Source of the DNA: Myroides marinus
GTDB lineage: Bacteria; Bacteroidota; Bacteroidia; Flavobacteriales; Flavobacteriaceae
Reading direction: 5' to 3'
Length of the DNA stretch: 64,000 bases
NCBI RefSeq assembly: GCF_900109075.1
Contig: NZ_FNYS01000002.1
Coordinates: 372,001 to 436,000 of the forward strand
A program made the position numbers and the translations under genes. The notes below the pieces were generated by a model. It was not told the DNA's origin, did no database searches, and was given only the letters and a program-made list of their open reading frames with translations. Numbering within the stretch: position 1 is the stretch's first letter; each line of letters begins with the position of its first letter. Below, piece by piece: positions 50,479-59,023 of the stretch.

Positions 50479-52605
50479 ATGACGTTGATAGAGTTTATTC
50501 AACAGGCTGTGAATGCAAGTGCGAAGAGTATAGAGAATACTTTATCTCTACTAGGAGAAGGGTGTACTATACCATTCATCGCTCGATATAGAAAAGACAG
50601 AACGGGTAACTTAGATGAAGTAGTTGTCGAAAAGATAATGAAGTATAGTGAACTGTACGAGGGAATAGTGAAGAGAAAGGAGTCTATACTAAATTCAATA
50701 GAAGAGCAAGGAAAGTTAACTGAGGAGCTTAAGGCTAAGATTTCTAATAGCTTTGACCTAACTGAAATAGAAGATTTATACTTGCCATATAAGAAGACGC
50801 GTAAGACCAAGGCAGATACAGCTCGTGAAAATGGGTTAGAACCTCTAGCGAAGGTGATTATGGCTCAGAATGCTAGTGATGTGGACTCTATAGCTACTAG
50901 ATATATTAATGACAAGATAGGAAGTGAAGAGGAGGCTATACAAGGGGCGTCTGATATCATAGCAGAGTGGATTAATGAGAATATGTATGTGCGTAAATCA
51001 CTGAGACGTAAGTTTCAGAGAAGTGGTGTAGTAAGTACAAAAGTAGTTAAAGCAAAGAAAGACGATGAGGCTGCACAGAAGTTTGAGCAGTACTTTGATT
51101 GGGCTGAGCCTGTATATAAGATTCCTGCACACCGTCTGTTAGCTATACTTAGGGCGGAGAATGAAGGTTTTATTAAGTTTAATGTGGGCATAGAAAAAGA
51201 AGAGGCTATAAACTTTATAGAGGACAATGTAGTAAAGGGCAAAGGAGAATGTAGTAAGATAGTGGAGAAGGCAGTAGCTGATAGTTATAAACGTCTATTA
51301 GAGCCAGCATTAGCAAACGAGGCTTTGGCTGAAGCTAAAGAAAAGGCTGACTTAAACTCTATTCAAGTATTCGCTGATAATTTGACTCAACTATTGTTAG
51401 GTTCGCCATTAGGTGAGAAACGTATATTAGCTATCGATCCTGGGTTTAAGACTGGGTGTAAAGTAGTGTGTCTAGATGAACAAGGAGATTTGCTATATAA
51501 TGAAACTATATTTCCACACGCTCCTCAAAAGGATACTACTATGGCAATGAAGAAGATTCGCTCTATGGTAAATGCGTATAATGTGGAGGCTATCGCGATA
51601 GGTAATGGTACTGCATCAAGAGAGACGGAGTTCTTTATTAAAAAGATAGCGTTCGATAAACCAGTACAGGTATTCGTAGTAAATGAGGCAGGGGCATCTG
51701 TATACTCTGCGTCTAAGATAGCTAGAGAGGAGTTTCCTACTTATGATGTGACTGTAAGAGGAGCTGTGTCTATAGGACGTCGATTATCTGATCCGTTAGC
51801 AGAGTTAGTAAAGATAGATCCTAAGTCTATTGGGGTAGGACAGTATCAGCATGATGTGGATCAGACATTGCTTAAAAAAGAGCTGGATAATGTAGTGATG
51901 AAGTGTGTAAACTCTGTGGGAGTAAATCTGAATACAGCTAGTAAGTCGCTATTGAGCTATGTATCTGGTATAGGGGAGAAGATGGCTGAGAATATTGTGC
52001 AGTATAGAACGGAGAATGGGCCATTTGAGAGTAGAACAGAGCTTAAGAAGGTACCTAGATTAGGAGATAAGGCTTTTCAGCAGGCAGCAGCCTTTGTTAG
52101 GATTAAGAATGCTAAGAATCCATTAGATGATTCGGCTGTACACCCTGAGGCTTATGGTGTGGTAGAAAAGATAGCTAAGGATATGAAGGTGTCTATCGGT
52201 GAGATGATCTCTAATAAAGAGCTTATCGCTAAGGTAGAGGCTAATAAATATACTACTGGAGAGGTAGGTGTACTAGCGTTACAAGATATTTTAAAAGAAT
52301 TGGAGAAGCCAGGGTTAGATCCTAGACGTAGTGCTAAGGTATTTGAGTTTGACCCTAATGTGAAGCAAATTACAGATCTAAAGATTGGGCAGGTGTTACC
52401 TGGTATTATAAATAATATTACCAACTTTGGTTGTTTTGTTGATGTGGGAATTAAGGAGAGTGGATTAGTGCATATCTCTCAACTTAAGGCAGGCTTTGTA
52501 TCCGATGTAAATGAAGTAGTGAAGCTTCATCAGCATGTACAAGTTAAAGTGACTGATGTAGATGTGGCTAAAAAGAGAATACAGTTATCTATGATTTTAG
52601 ATTAA
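50479..52605 (+). CDS. tex: Tex-family RNA-binding protein
   Basis: A 708-residue Tex protein with all the expected parts: the N-terminal helical domain (IPFIARYRKDRTGNLDEV near 31-48), the YqgF/RNase H-like domain (ILAIDPGFKTGCKVVCL, about 316), the HhH pair (LLSYVSGIGEKMAENIVQYR, about 493 onward) and a C-terminal S1 domain (VLPGIINNITNFGCFVDVGIKESGLVHISQL). Tex affects transcription and RNA handling in the cytoplasm. The length is normal. No terminator is clear directly after it. Confidence 0.93.
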   Translation: MTLIEFIQQAVNASAKSIENTLSLLGEGCTIPFIARYRKDRTGNLDEVVVEKIMKYSELYEGIVKRKESILNSIEEQGKLTEELKAKISNSFDLTEIEDLYLPYKKTRKTKADTARENGLEPLAKVIMAQNASDVDSIATRYINDKIGSEEEAIQGASDIIAEWINENMYVRKSLRRKFQRSGVVSTKVVKAKKDDEAAQKFEQYFDWAEPVYKIPAHRLLAILRAENEGFIKFNVGIEKEEAINFIEDNVVKGKGECSKIVEKAVADSYKRLLEPALANEALAEAKEKADLNSIQVFADNLTQLLLGSPLGEKRILAIDPGFKTGCKVVCLDEQGDLLYNETIFPHAPQKDTTMAMKKIRSMVNAYNVEAIAIGNGTASRETEFFIKKIAFDKPVQVFVVNEAGASVYSASKIAREEFPTYDVTVRGAVSIGRRLSDPLAELVKIDPKSIGVGQYQHDVDQTLLKKELDNVVMKCVNSVGVNLNTASKSLLSYVSGIGEKMAENIVQYRTENGPFESRTELKKVPRLGDKAFQQAAAFVRIKNAKNPLDDSAVHPEAYGVVEKIAKDMKVSIGEMISNKELIAKVEANKYTTGEVGVLALQDILKELEKPGLDPRRSAKVFEFDPNVKQITDLKIGQVLPGIINNITNFGCFVDVGIKESGLVHISQLKAGFVSDVNEVVKLHQHVQVKVTDVDVAKKRIQLSMILD

Positions 52606-52709
52606 TAAGCTTGTATTTTTAGTCAATTCTAGTCAATTGGTCTACTGTATAATATGGGATTAAAAAAATATTGAGATTAATATAAAAAAACTACTTTGGT
52701 TTTTGTTTT

Positions 52710-52725
52710 TGGCACGATAGTTGTT
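52710..52725 (+). promoter_or_regulatory. sigma-54-type promoter
   Basis: TGGCACG (52710-52716), four bases, then TTGTT (52721-52725). This matches the TGGCACG-N4-TTGCW consensus at every invariant position except the last, where GC is GT. Transcription would begin near 52735. Confidence 0.55.
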
Positions 52726-52734
52726 TTTAGATAA

Positions 52735-52855
52735 ATAACTTGAGTTTGAAACAATACATTGTTATTGAAAAAGAAAACAAGCAGGTAAGTAGTGTTTTTA
52801 TTATGTTTTATAAGTGAAGGGCCTATCTTTTATTGTCAAGATAGGCTCTTTTTTT
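52735..52855 (+). ncRNA. putative small RNA driven by sigma-54
   Basis: About 120 bases between the predicted start and a strong terminator. No open frame with a plausible start is present: the only ATG (about 52803) is followed by a stop after four codons. A short hairpin AACAAT/ATTGTT sits near the 5' part. The terminal hairpin is GCCTATCTT with AAGATAGGC. It could instead be the leader of something lost, but the terminator argues for a discrete RNA. Confidence 0.45.
52821..52855 (+). terminator. intrinsic terminator of the putative small RNA
   Basis: GCCTATCTT (52821-52829) pairs with AAGATAGGC (52838-52846) around an 8-base loop, then TCTTTTTTT. It lies 216 bases after the tex stop, so it could also end read-through from tex. 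Confidence 0.88.
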
Positions 52856-52987
52856 GTGCCTTAAAGTTAGATTATAGTAATCTCTAAATTATAGAAGGCC
52901 TAAAAAGAGTAAGTTATACAAGACTAGTATGTTTACTGTAAGCATTGTTAGTAGTCAAACCTATTATCTCGATGTGAAGTAAGGGCA

Positions 52988-53024
52988 TAAAAAAAGCGTT
53001 ATACAGCAAATAGCTATATAACGC
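52988..53024 (-). terminator. tatA terminator
   Basis: GCGTTATA (52996-53003) and TATAACGC (53017-53024) form a hairpin with a partly paired loop. An A run at 52988-52995 on the + strand is the T run of the reverse strand. It ends 27 bases after the tatA stop. Confidence 0.82.
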
Positions 53025-53050
53025 GTCTATATATGATATAAGATCAGAGG

Positions 53051-53266
53051 TTACTCTGTCTTAGAATTGTCTTGAGTATTCTCTTTTTTAGTAGTTTGTT
53101 GAGCGTTCTCGTCTCTAGTAGCGTCTTTGAATTCTTTGATACCAGACCCTAGTCCTCTCATTAATTCAGGTATTTTTTTACCTCCGAACAATAATAGTAC
53201 AATAGCAATAATTAATATAATTTGCCATGGACCTACAACTCCTAAAAATATGTGTAATGAGTTCAT
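53051..53266 (-). CDS. tatA: twin-arginine translocase subunit TatA/E
   Basis: A 71-residue protein with the single N-terminal helix ([24 protein letters not shown]) and the hinge FGGKKIPEL, followed by the amphipathic helix [14 protein letters not shown] and an acidic-basic tail. TatA forms the pore for export of folded proteins across the inner membrane. Only the TatA/E member is present here; tatC is not in the window. CAAATATA at 53296-53303 reads TATATTTG on its strand. Confidence 0.92.
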   Translation of the reverse strand: MNSLHIFLGVVGPWQIILIIAIVLLLFGGKKIPELMRGLGSGIKEFKDATRDENAQQTTKKENTQDNSKTE

Positions 53267-53430
53267 AATAATCTTTTTGAAACATTAAGTAGCGACAAAT
53301 ATAGGAAGAAAAATATAAATCGTTTATTCATAAAAGGTTTTATTTAACTTTTAACGTTTTTATTGTTCTAAATTTTTCTTTTATATTGTGAATATTTATA
53401 TAAAGAATTTAAGCTGAGTTTTATAATTAT

Positions 53431-53438
53431 TATATTTG
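53431..53438 (+). promoter_or_regulatory. -7 element before the M23 gene
   Basis: TATATTTG fits TAnnTTTG, 19 bases before the M23 gene start, so the leader would be only about 13 bases long. Confidence 0.45.
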
Positions 53439-53457
53439 TGTAGTAAAACATGTATAG

Positions 53458-54339
53458 ATGTTAGGAAAGGGACATAAAAGGAAAAAGTGGAAAAGCACAC
53501 TTCTAAGTAAGTATCGTATTGTTATAGTTAATGATAAGACTTTTGAAGACGTGAAGTCTTTTAAGCTTAATCTGCTTAATGTTTTTGGAGCTAGTACTAC
53601 ATTGGTGTTTTTATTTATTCTCTCGACAGTATTATTATTAGTACTGACTCCTCTTAAAGAATATATACCTGGATATTCGTCTGCTGAACTTAAACAGAGA
53701 GCAGTAGAGCTCGCTTTAAAGGTGGACTCTCTAGAGAATGAGTCTAGAATGAATCAACAGTATTTATCCGCTATTAAAAGTGCTTTACTAGGAGAGATCC
53801 AAGTGACTAAGGCAAGTGTAGATTCGCTAGCTTTGACACAGAAGCCATTAAATCAAATAGAGCATAAAGATCCTAGTGAGACAGATTTGAAGTTACGCGA
53901 AATGGTTAGACTTGAAGATAAGTATAATATTTTCGAAGAAAGTAAACCTAAGGTTAGTCAAGTACTGTTTAGCCCTATCAATGCAGAGATAGTTAAGAAA
54001 TACGATAGTCGATCTATGCACTTTGGTATTGACTTTAGAGCTCCTGCTAATACACCTGTTAAGGCAATCGGTAGAGGTACAGTACTCTTTGTAGATTGGA
54101 CTATAAAAGATGGATATACAATCATCTTATTGCATGATGAAGGATTGATATCAGTATATAAGCATTTGACTTCTCTTACTAAAGGAGAATATGAGAGTGT
54201 AAGATCTGGAGAGGTTATCGGTTTATTTGATGGAAGTAGTGAAGCTTCTGCTTTAAATGCTTCTACTAAATATTTTCACTTTGAACTATGGAAGGATTCG
54301 TATCCATTAGATAGTTCATTATTTATAGATCTAGAATAA
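53458..54339 (+). CDS. M23-family (LytM) membrane protein with altered HxH
   Basis: A 293-residue protein with a basic cytoplasmic N-terminus, one membrane helix (about 46-64), a periplasmic coiled coil (about 76-125), and a C-terminal LytM domain (about 170-290). Zinc ligands His188 and Asp192 in HFGIDF are present, and His236 fits the next motif. The last motif reads YFHFELW, where active enzymes have HxHFE, so the first His is Tyr272 and only ligand His274 remains. It is probably impaired as a peptidase and may regulate another cell-wall enzyme, like EnvC or NlpD. The GH3 gene follows 6 bases later. Confidence 0.84.
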   Translation: MLGKGHKRKKWKSTLLSKYRIVIVNDKTFEDVKSFKLNLLNVFGASTTLVFLFILSTVLLLVLTPLKEYIPGYSSAELKQRAVELALKVDSLENESRMNQQYLSAIKSALLGEIQVTKASVDSLALTQKPLNQIEHKDPSETDLKLREMVRLEDKYNIFEESKPKVSQVLFSPINAEIVKKYDSRSMHFGIDFRAPANTPVKAIGRGTVLFVDWTIKDGYTIILLHDEGLISVYKHLTSLTKGEYESVRSGEVIGLFDGSSEASALNASTKYFHFELWKDSYPLDSSLFIDLE

Positions 54340-54345
54340 AAGAAT

Positions 54346-55833
54346 ATGTCAATAAAATCATTTGGAGCTAAGATATTTGCTTCAATTATACATAAGAAGA
54401 CACAAAAATGGGCAAATGACCCAGTGAATACCCAAAAAAGGGTGTTCGAACAATTAATAAATGAGGCTAAACAAACTGCCTTTGGTAAAGACCACAATTT
54501 TGAGTCTATTACCACACATGAGGAGTTCGTAAAGCATGTGCCTGTTAGAGATTACGAGGAATTAAAGCCTTATGTAGATAGAGTAGTAGCAGGAGAAAAC
54601 GATGTACTATGGAAGGGAAAACCTCTGTACTTCGCTAAGACTTCTGGAACCACGTCTGGTGCTAAATACATACCTCTAACAAAAGAATCTATGCCGTATC
54701 ACATAGAGGCAGCTCGTAATGCTATCTTAGCTTATGTACACGAGACTGGTAAAGCTGACTTCGTAGATGGCAAGATGATATTCTTACAAGGAAGCCCTAT
54801 ACTAGATGAAAAGAATGGCATAAAATTAGGTAGGTTATCTGGTATTGTGGCACATTATGTACCTGCGTATCTGCAAAAGAATAGACTTCCTAGTTATAAA
54901 ACTAACTGTATAGAGGATTGGGAAACTAAAGTAGATGCTGTAGTAGAGGAAACTGTAAATCTTAATATGAGTTTGATTTCGGGTATCCCAAGTTGGGTAC
55001 AGATGTACTTTGAGAAACTGAAAGAAAAGAAGGGCAAGCCAATAGGAGAGATATTCCCGAACTTTAATCTGTTTATATACGGAGGAGTGAATTACGAACC
55101 TTATAGAAGTAAGTTTGAACAGATGATAGGGCGTAAAGTACCTTCTATTGAGTTGTTTCCTGCTTCAGAAGGTTTCTTTGCCTATCAAGATACACAGACA
55201 GAGAAAGGAATGCTATTGCTGCTAAATGCGGGTATATTTTATGAGTTTATAAAAGCAGAGGAGTTCTTCTCTGACAATGCTAGAAGATATACAATAGGAG
55301 AGGTAGAGTTAGGTGTGAATTATGTATTAATTATCTCTACTAATGCTGGTCTATGGGGGTATAATATAGGGGATACGGTACAGTTCGTTAACTTAAAACC
55401 TTATAGAGTGGTAGTGTCTGGCCGTATTAAGCATTATATATCTGCTTTTGGAGAACATGTGATAGGTAAAGAGGTGGAATCTGCTATACAGCAAGCGATG
55501 GAAGGTACTACTGTGACTGTGAATGAGTTTACAGTGGCTCCACAGATTACCCCAACGGAAGGATTGCCATACCATGAATGGTTGATAGAGTTTGGCAATG
55601 AACCGGAGGATTTAGAAACTTTTGCTTTAAAGATAGATAATGCTCTTAGAAAACAGAATATGTACTATGATGATTTAATTGTAGGGAAAGTATTAAGAAC
55701 ATTAGTAATCTCTAAAGTAAAACAAGAAGGCTTTCAGGATTATATGAAGAGTATAGGAAAGCTGGGTGGGCAAAATAAATTGCCTAGATTAAGTAATGAT
55801 AGAAACATTGCTGATCGATTAAAATTATATTAG
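54346..55833 (+). CDS. GH3-family acyl-adenylate/acid-amido synthetase-like protein
   Basis: A 495-residue protein of the GH3 family, related to plant auxin-amido synthetases. FAKTSGTTSGAKYIPLT (about 97-113) is the ATP loop, and LFPASEGFFAYQ and YVLIISTNAGLWGYNIGDTVQF are the other conserved blocks. Bacterial members probably adenylate a carboxylic acid, but their substrates are unknown. The gene follows the M23 gene by 6 bases, and a 559-residue gene starts 36 bases later, giving a likely three-gene unit. Confidence 0.85.
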   Translation: MSIKSFGAKIFASIIHKKTQKWANDPVNTQKRVFEQLINEAKQTAFGKDHNFESITTHEEFVKHVPVRDYEELKPYVDRVVAGENDVLWKGKPLYFAKTSGTTSGAKYIPLTKESMPYHIEAARNAILAYVHETGKADFVDGKMIFLQGSPILDEKNGIKLGRLSGIVAHYVPAYLQKNRLPSYKTNCIEDWETKVDAVVEETVNLNMSLISGIPSWVQMYFEKLKEKKGKPIGEIFPNFNLFIYGGVNYEPYRSKFEQMIGRKVPSIELFPASEGFFAYQDTQTEKGMLLLLNAGIFYEFIKAEEFFSDNARRYTIGEVELGVNYVLIISTNAGLWGYNIGDTVQFVNLKPYRVVVSGRIKHYISAFGEHVIGKEVESAIQQAMEGTTVTVNEFTVAPQITPTEGLPYHEWLIEFGNEPEDLETFALKIDNALRKQNMYYDDLIVGKVLRTLVISKVKQEGFQDYMKSIGKLGGQNKLPRLSNDRNIADRLKLY

Positions 55834-55869
55834 TAACAAGAAATAATAAGACGTAAAAAGGAGAAGTAT

Positions 55870-57549
55870 ATGAAAGAGATAAAAAATATATCTAGAACGA
55901 GAGCGCAAGTATCGTCTGCAGCTGTGGAGCGTATGTATATAACAATGCGCCATTTGTTTAACCGTGGTTTCTATAAACCAATGGGAGTGTCAGGGGATAC
56001 GTTAAGAGAAGCGTTATTAGAATTGCGTCCAGAAATATATGGTACAATCGCAGAGGAAAAAGTAGAGTTAAATGGTTTGTTATACGTTATAGAGCGTCTT
56101 CCTATAGGAATAGAGGAGTGTCGTTATATTAACTTAACATCAGATGAAGGATATTCTTTCTCTCACTTTACTGCTATCGTACCACCTAAGAGAAGAAGAA
56201 ACTGTTATCGTATAGATGAGGAGCAAATGAACATCGAGATTACTAGAGGTAGATCTGATATTTATGACGTGCTTACTCACTTGACGTTTATCTTCATTGA
56301 ATCACACAAGATTAAAGAACGTGTGTTAATCGGAGAGGAAGGTAAAGTAACTCGCGATTGGAAAAAAATAGAAACTGCGGCTAATAAAAAAGAACCATTA
56401 GAATTAGAAGAGAAAGAGGTAATTATGTCTCACTTAGCTAATGTATTAGGACGTTCTTTTGCAGAGGTGCTAGATGTATATGAGAAATTCGCTATAACTG
56501 AGAATCCAGATCGTTTCTTAGATGTAATCTACTGGTTAGGTAAATTGGCTATAGAAGAGGATGTGTACAATGATAAACGTACGATTACTTTTAGCCCATT
56601 ATTAAGAGAGCGTTTAGGTCACCATATTTATGGTGAGATGTGGTCTGATAGAATTAAAGAGGTATTGACTGATAAAGGTTTATTAGATCGCCCTATTCAT
56701 GTTATCAGTGCTAATATGCACAGTGTGATGAACTCTATATTTGCTCCATCAGTAGTGAAAAATGAGGTTGAGGTAGAGTCTGAACTTGAGGTATATGAGG
56801 AGTTAAGTAAACCTGAAAACAAACATCTAAGAACGCTAGTTAATGAGCGTGCAGAGAATGAAGGTATGGTGTTCTTAAAAGATGAGTCAGGTACTAATAT
56901 TGATGTACAGATATTTGATACAGCTAAGATTAATTTTGCAGATACTAACTTTAAAGCTCAACAAATAGAAGGTCAATATCCTGTAATCATCGTAATGGAT
57001 TATGCATTCGGTGAGCAGGCTTATGAGACTATCGATGAACTTCTTAAGCCTTATAAAAAGACAACTATGATTGATGTAGAGTCTGTATCTATCATGGGGA
57101 AAGCAGGTATCTTAGTGGGAGATAAAGGAGATATTATGATTCCTTTCGCTCATATTAATGAAGGAACAGGGGATAACTATCCTTTTGATAATGAGTTGAC
57201 AGTGGATATGTTTAAGAATGATGATATTCCTGTGTTTGGAGGTACGATGGTAACTGTGCTAGGTACTTCTCTTCAGAATAAGGATTTATTAAAGTTCTTC
57301 CACGATTCTACTTGGGGAGTTATAGGTCTAGAGATGGAAGGTGCGCATTACCAAAAAGCAATCCAGTCTGCCTCTAAGATTAGAAAGAGTATTAACCCTA
57401 ATGTAAAAGTTAGATATGCATATTATGCATCAGATAACCCATTAGAAACGGGTAGTACATTAGCTTCAGGAGGATTAGGTACAACAGGTGTAAAACCAAC
57501 ATATCTAATCACAATCAAGATATTAGAGCAAATCTTTAATATTAAGTAA
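55870..57549 (+). CDS. conserved protein with a phosphorylase-like motif (DUF6909-like)
   Basis: A 559-residue cytoplasmic protein. I believe it is a Bacteroidetes-wide conserved family of the DUF6909 type, but I am not certain of the name. The C-terminal half holds GLEMEGAHYQKAI (about 500-512), which resembles the MEG segment of purine and uridine phosphorylases and MTA/SAH nucleosidases, and earlier VPVFGGTMVTVLGTSL-like elements. The N-terminal half is mostly helical. It may act on a nucleoside or another phosphorylated ligand; this is weak. A terminator follows at 57579. Confidence 0.72.
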   Translation: MKEIKNISRTRAQVSSAAVERMYITMRHLFNRGFYKPMGVSGDTLREALLELRPEIYGTIAEEKVELNGLLYVIERLPIGIEECRYINLTSDEGYSFSHFTAIVPPKRRRNCYRIDEEQMNIEITRGRSDIYDVLTHLTFIFIESHKIKERVLIGEEGKVTRDWKKIETAANKKEPLELEEKEVIMSHLANVLGRSFAEVLDVYEKFAITENPDRFLDVIYWLGKLAIEEDVYNDKRTITFSPLLRERLGHHIYGEMWSDRIKEVLTDKGLLDRPIHVISANMHSVMNSIFAPSVVKNEVEVESELEVYEELSKPENKHLRTLVNERAENEGMVFLKDESGTNIDVQIFDTAKINFADTNFKAQQIEGQYPVIIVMDYAFGEQAYETIDELLKPYKKTTMIDVESVSIMGKAGILVGDKGDIMIPFAHINEGTGDNYPFDNELTVDMFKNDDIPVFGGTMVTVLGTSLQNKDLLKFFHDSTWGVIGLEMEGAHYQKAIQSASKIRKSINPNVKVRYAYYASDNPLETGSTLASGGLGTTGVKPTYLITIKILEQIFNIK

Positions 57550-57578
57550 TTAGAATCTAAATAGATTAAGATAAGAAG

Positions 57579-57620
57579 GCCATAGTAAGATCTCTTACTA
57601 TGGCTTTTTGTTTTTTTTAT
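57579..57620 (+). terminator. intrinsic terminator
   Basis: GCCATAGTAAGA (57579-57590) pairs with TCTTACTATGGC (57593-57604) around a 2-base turn, followed by a long T run. It ends the M23-GH3-55870 unit. Confidence 0.9.
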
Positions 57621-57675
57621 ATGTTAAATTGCTATTTTAAGCGTAATTTTATAGTCTAGAAATCACTTGTAAAAA

Positions 57676-58224
57676 ATGAAAGTATTCAATACACCAATAA
57701 ATGAATGTATCGTGATAGAACCTAAAGTGTTCTTTGATGAAAGAGGATATTTCTTTGAAAGTTTTAATGAGCGTGTTTTTGAAGAAAAGACAGGGTTAAA
57801 TGTACGTTTTATTCAAGATAATCAGTCGAAGTCTTCTAAGGGAGTTCTTAGAGGGTTACACTATCAACGTGGGAAGTATCAACAAGCAAAGTTAGTACGT
57901 GTTCTACAAGGAGAAGTGTTAGATGTAGTGCTGGATTTACGTAAAGACTCTAGTACTTATGGTAAGCATTTTACCCAAGTATTATCTGATGAGAACTTTA
58001 CTCAAGTTTATATCCCGAGAGGATGTGCACATGGTTTTATTGTTAAAAGCGAAACTGCTATTTTCTCTTACAAGTGTGATAATGTTTATAATAAAGAATC
58101 TGAAGGAGGTATCATTTATAATGATCCAAGTCTTGGGATTGATTGGGAATATGATTTAAATGAAGTTATTGTTTCTGATAAGGATAAAGACCTTCCTTTA
58201 TTTATAAATGCATTACCTATATGA
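57676..58224 (+). CDS. rfbC: dTDP-4-dehydrorhamnose 3,5-epimerase
   Basis: A 182-residue RmlC-type cupin. GVLRGLHYQRG contains the catalytic His62. DERGYFFESF at the N-terminus, YIPRGCAHGF and FSYKCDNVYN later are the substrate-contact segments. It epimerises dTDP-4-keto-6-deoxyglucose on the way to dTDP-rhamnose. It overlaps the next gene (rfbD) by 4 bases (ATGA). The first two genes of the pathway (rfbA, rfbB) are not in the window. Confidence 0.92.
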   Translation: MKVFNTPINECIVIEPKVFFDERGYFFESFNERVFEEKTGLNVRFIQDNQSKSSKGVLRGLHYQRGKYQQAKLVRVLQGEVLDVVLDLRKDSSTYGKHFTQVLSDENFTQVYIPRGCAHGFIVKSETAIFSYKCDNVYNKESEGGIIYNDPSLGIDWEYDLNEVIVSDKDKDLPLFINALPI

Positions 58225-58991
58225 AAAAAGTATTAGTTACTGGTGCTGCAGGACAGACGGGGCAATGTATGAAGTCGCTCGTAGATGATTATGGTGATGT
58301 AAGTTTTGTTTTTTTTGATTCAACTAGCCTTGATATTAGTGATAAACTTAAGTTAGATGAAGTGTTCGGCTTAGAACGCCCTGACTATTGTGTTAATTTG
58401 GCTGCTTATACAGCAGTTGATAAAGCAGAAGATGATAAAGAATTAGCGTTTAAGGTTAATGCCGAAGCTGTATTGTACTTGGCAGAAGTATGTAATAAAT
58501 ACAATTGTGTTTTAATGCATATTTCCACAGATTTTGTCTTTGATGGAGAGAAGCGTGTTCCTTATGTTGTTAGTGATATCCCTAACCCTATTAATGTATA
58601 TGGGGCGTCAAAATTGCAAGGTGAATTATATATAAAAGCGAATATGGAGCGTTATTATATAGTTCGTACTTCATGGGTGTACTCTGATTATGGGCACAAC
58701 TTTAAGAAGACAATGCTTCGTTTAGCAGAGACAAGAAATGAGATTAGCGTAGTAAATGATCAGATAGGTTGTCCTACTGATGCTATGGATTTATGTCATT
58801 TCTTATTGTCCTTGATACAAGGAAGTAAAGCTTACGGGATTTATCACTTTAGTGGAGGAATAGTTTGTTCCTGGTATGACTTTGCTATATCGATATTTAA
58901 AGAGAATAATATAAGTATAAAAGTAAACCCAATTAGTACTGAAGAGTATCCTACTAGAGCTAGGAGACCTAAGTATAGTGTGTTGGGATAG
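58221..58991 (+). CDS. rfbD: dTDP-4-dehydrorhamnose reductase, C-terminally short
   Basis: A 256-residue RmlD-like SDR with [10 protein letters not shown] (6-15), STDFVFDG (102-109) and the Tyr127-x3-Lys131 pair in VYGASK. It reduces dTDP-4-dehydrorhamnose to dTDP-rhamnose with NAD(P)H. The usual length is about 285-300 residues. The protein ends at [13 protein letters not shown], where family members continue for about 25-35 more residues to a final helix. The stop lies only 32 bases before the next start, so little room is left for the missing tail. The core active site is intact, but stability is uncertain. Confidence 0.85.
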   Translation: MKKVLVTGAAGQTGQCMKSLVDDYGDVSFVFFDSTSLDISDKLKLDEVFGLERPDYCVNLAAYTAVDKAEDDKELAFKVNAEAVLYLAEVCNKYNCVLMHISTDFVFDGEKRVPYVVSDIPNPINVYGASKLQGELYIKANMERYYIVRTSWVYSDYGHNFKKTMLRLAETRNEISVVNDQIGCPTDAMDLCHFLLSLIQGSKAYGIYHFSGGIVCSWYDFAISIFKENNISIKVNPISTEEYPTRARRPKYSVLG

Positions 58992-59023
58992 GTATAAGGA
59001 GTAGATTTAAAAGAGAGTATATA

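Larger units (their letters stand above)
52606..53050. other. non-coding interval with a small-RNA-like transcription unit
   Basis: About 445 bases without a gene. From left to right it holds a tandem 9-base direct repeat (52620-52638), a sigma-54-type promoter (52710-52725), a purine-rich stretch, and an intrinsic terminator at 52821-52855. An AT-rich stretch follows, then the tatA terminator at 52988-53024. Confidence 0.6.
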
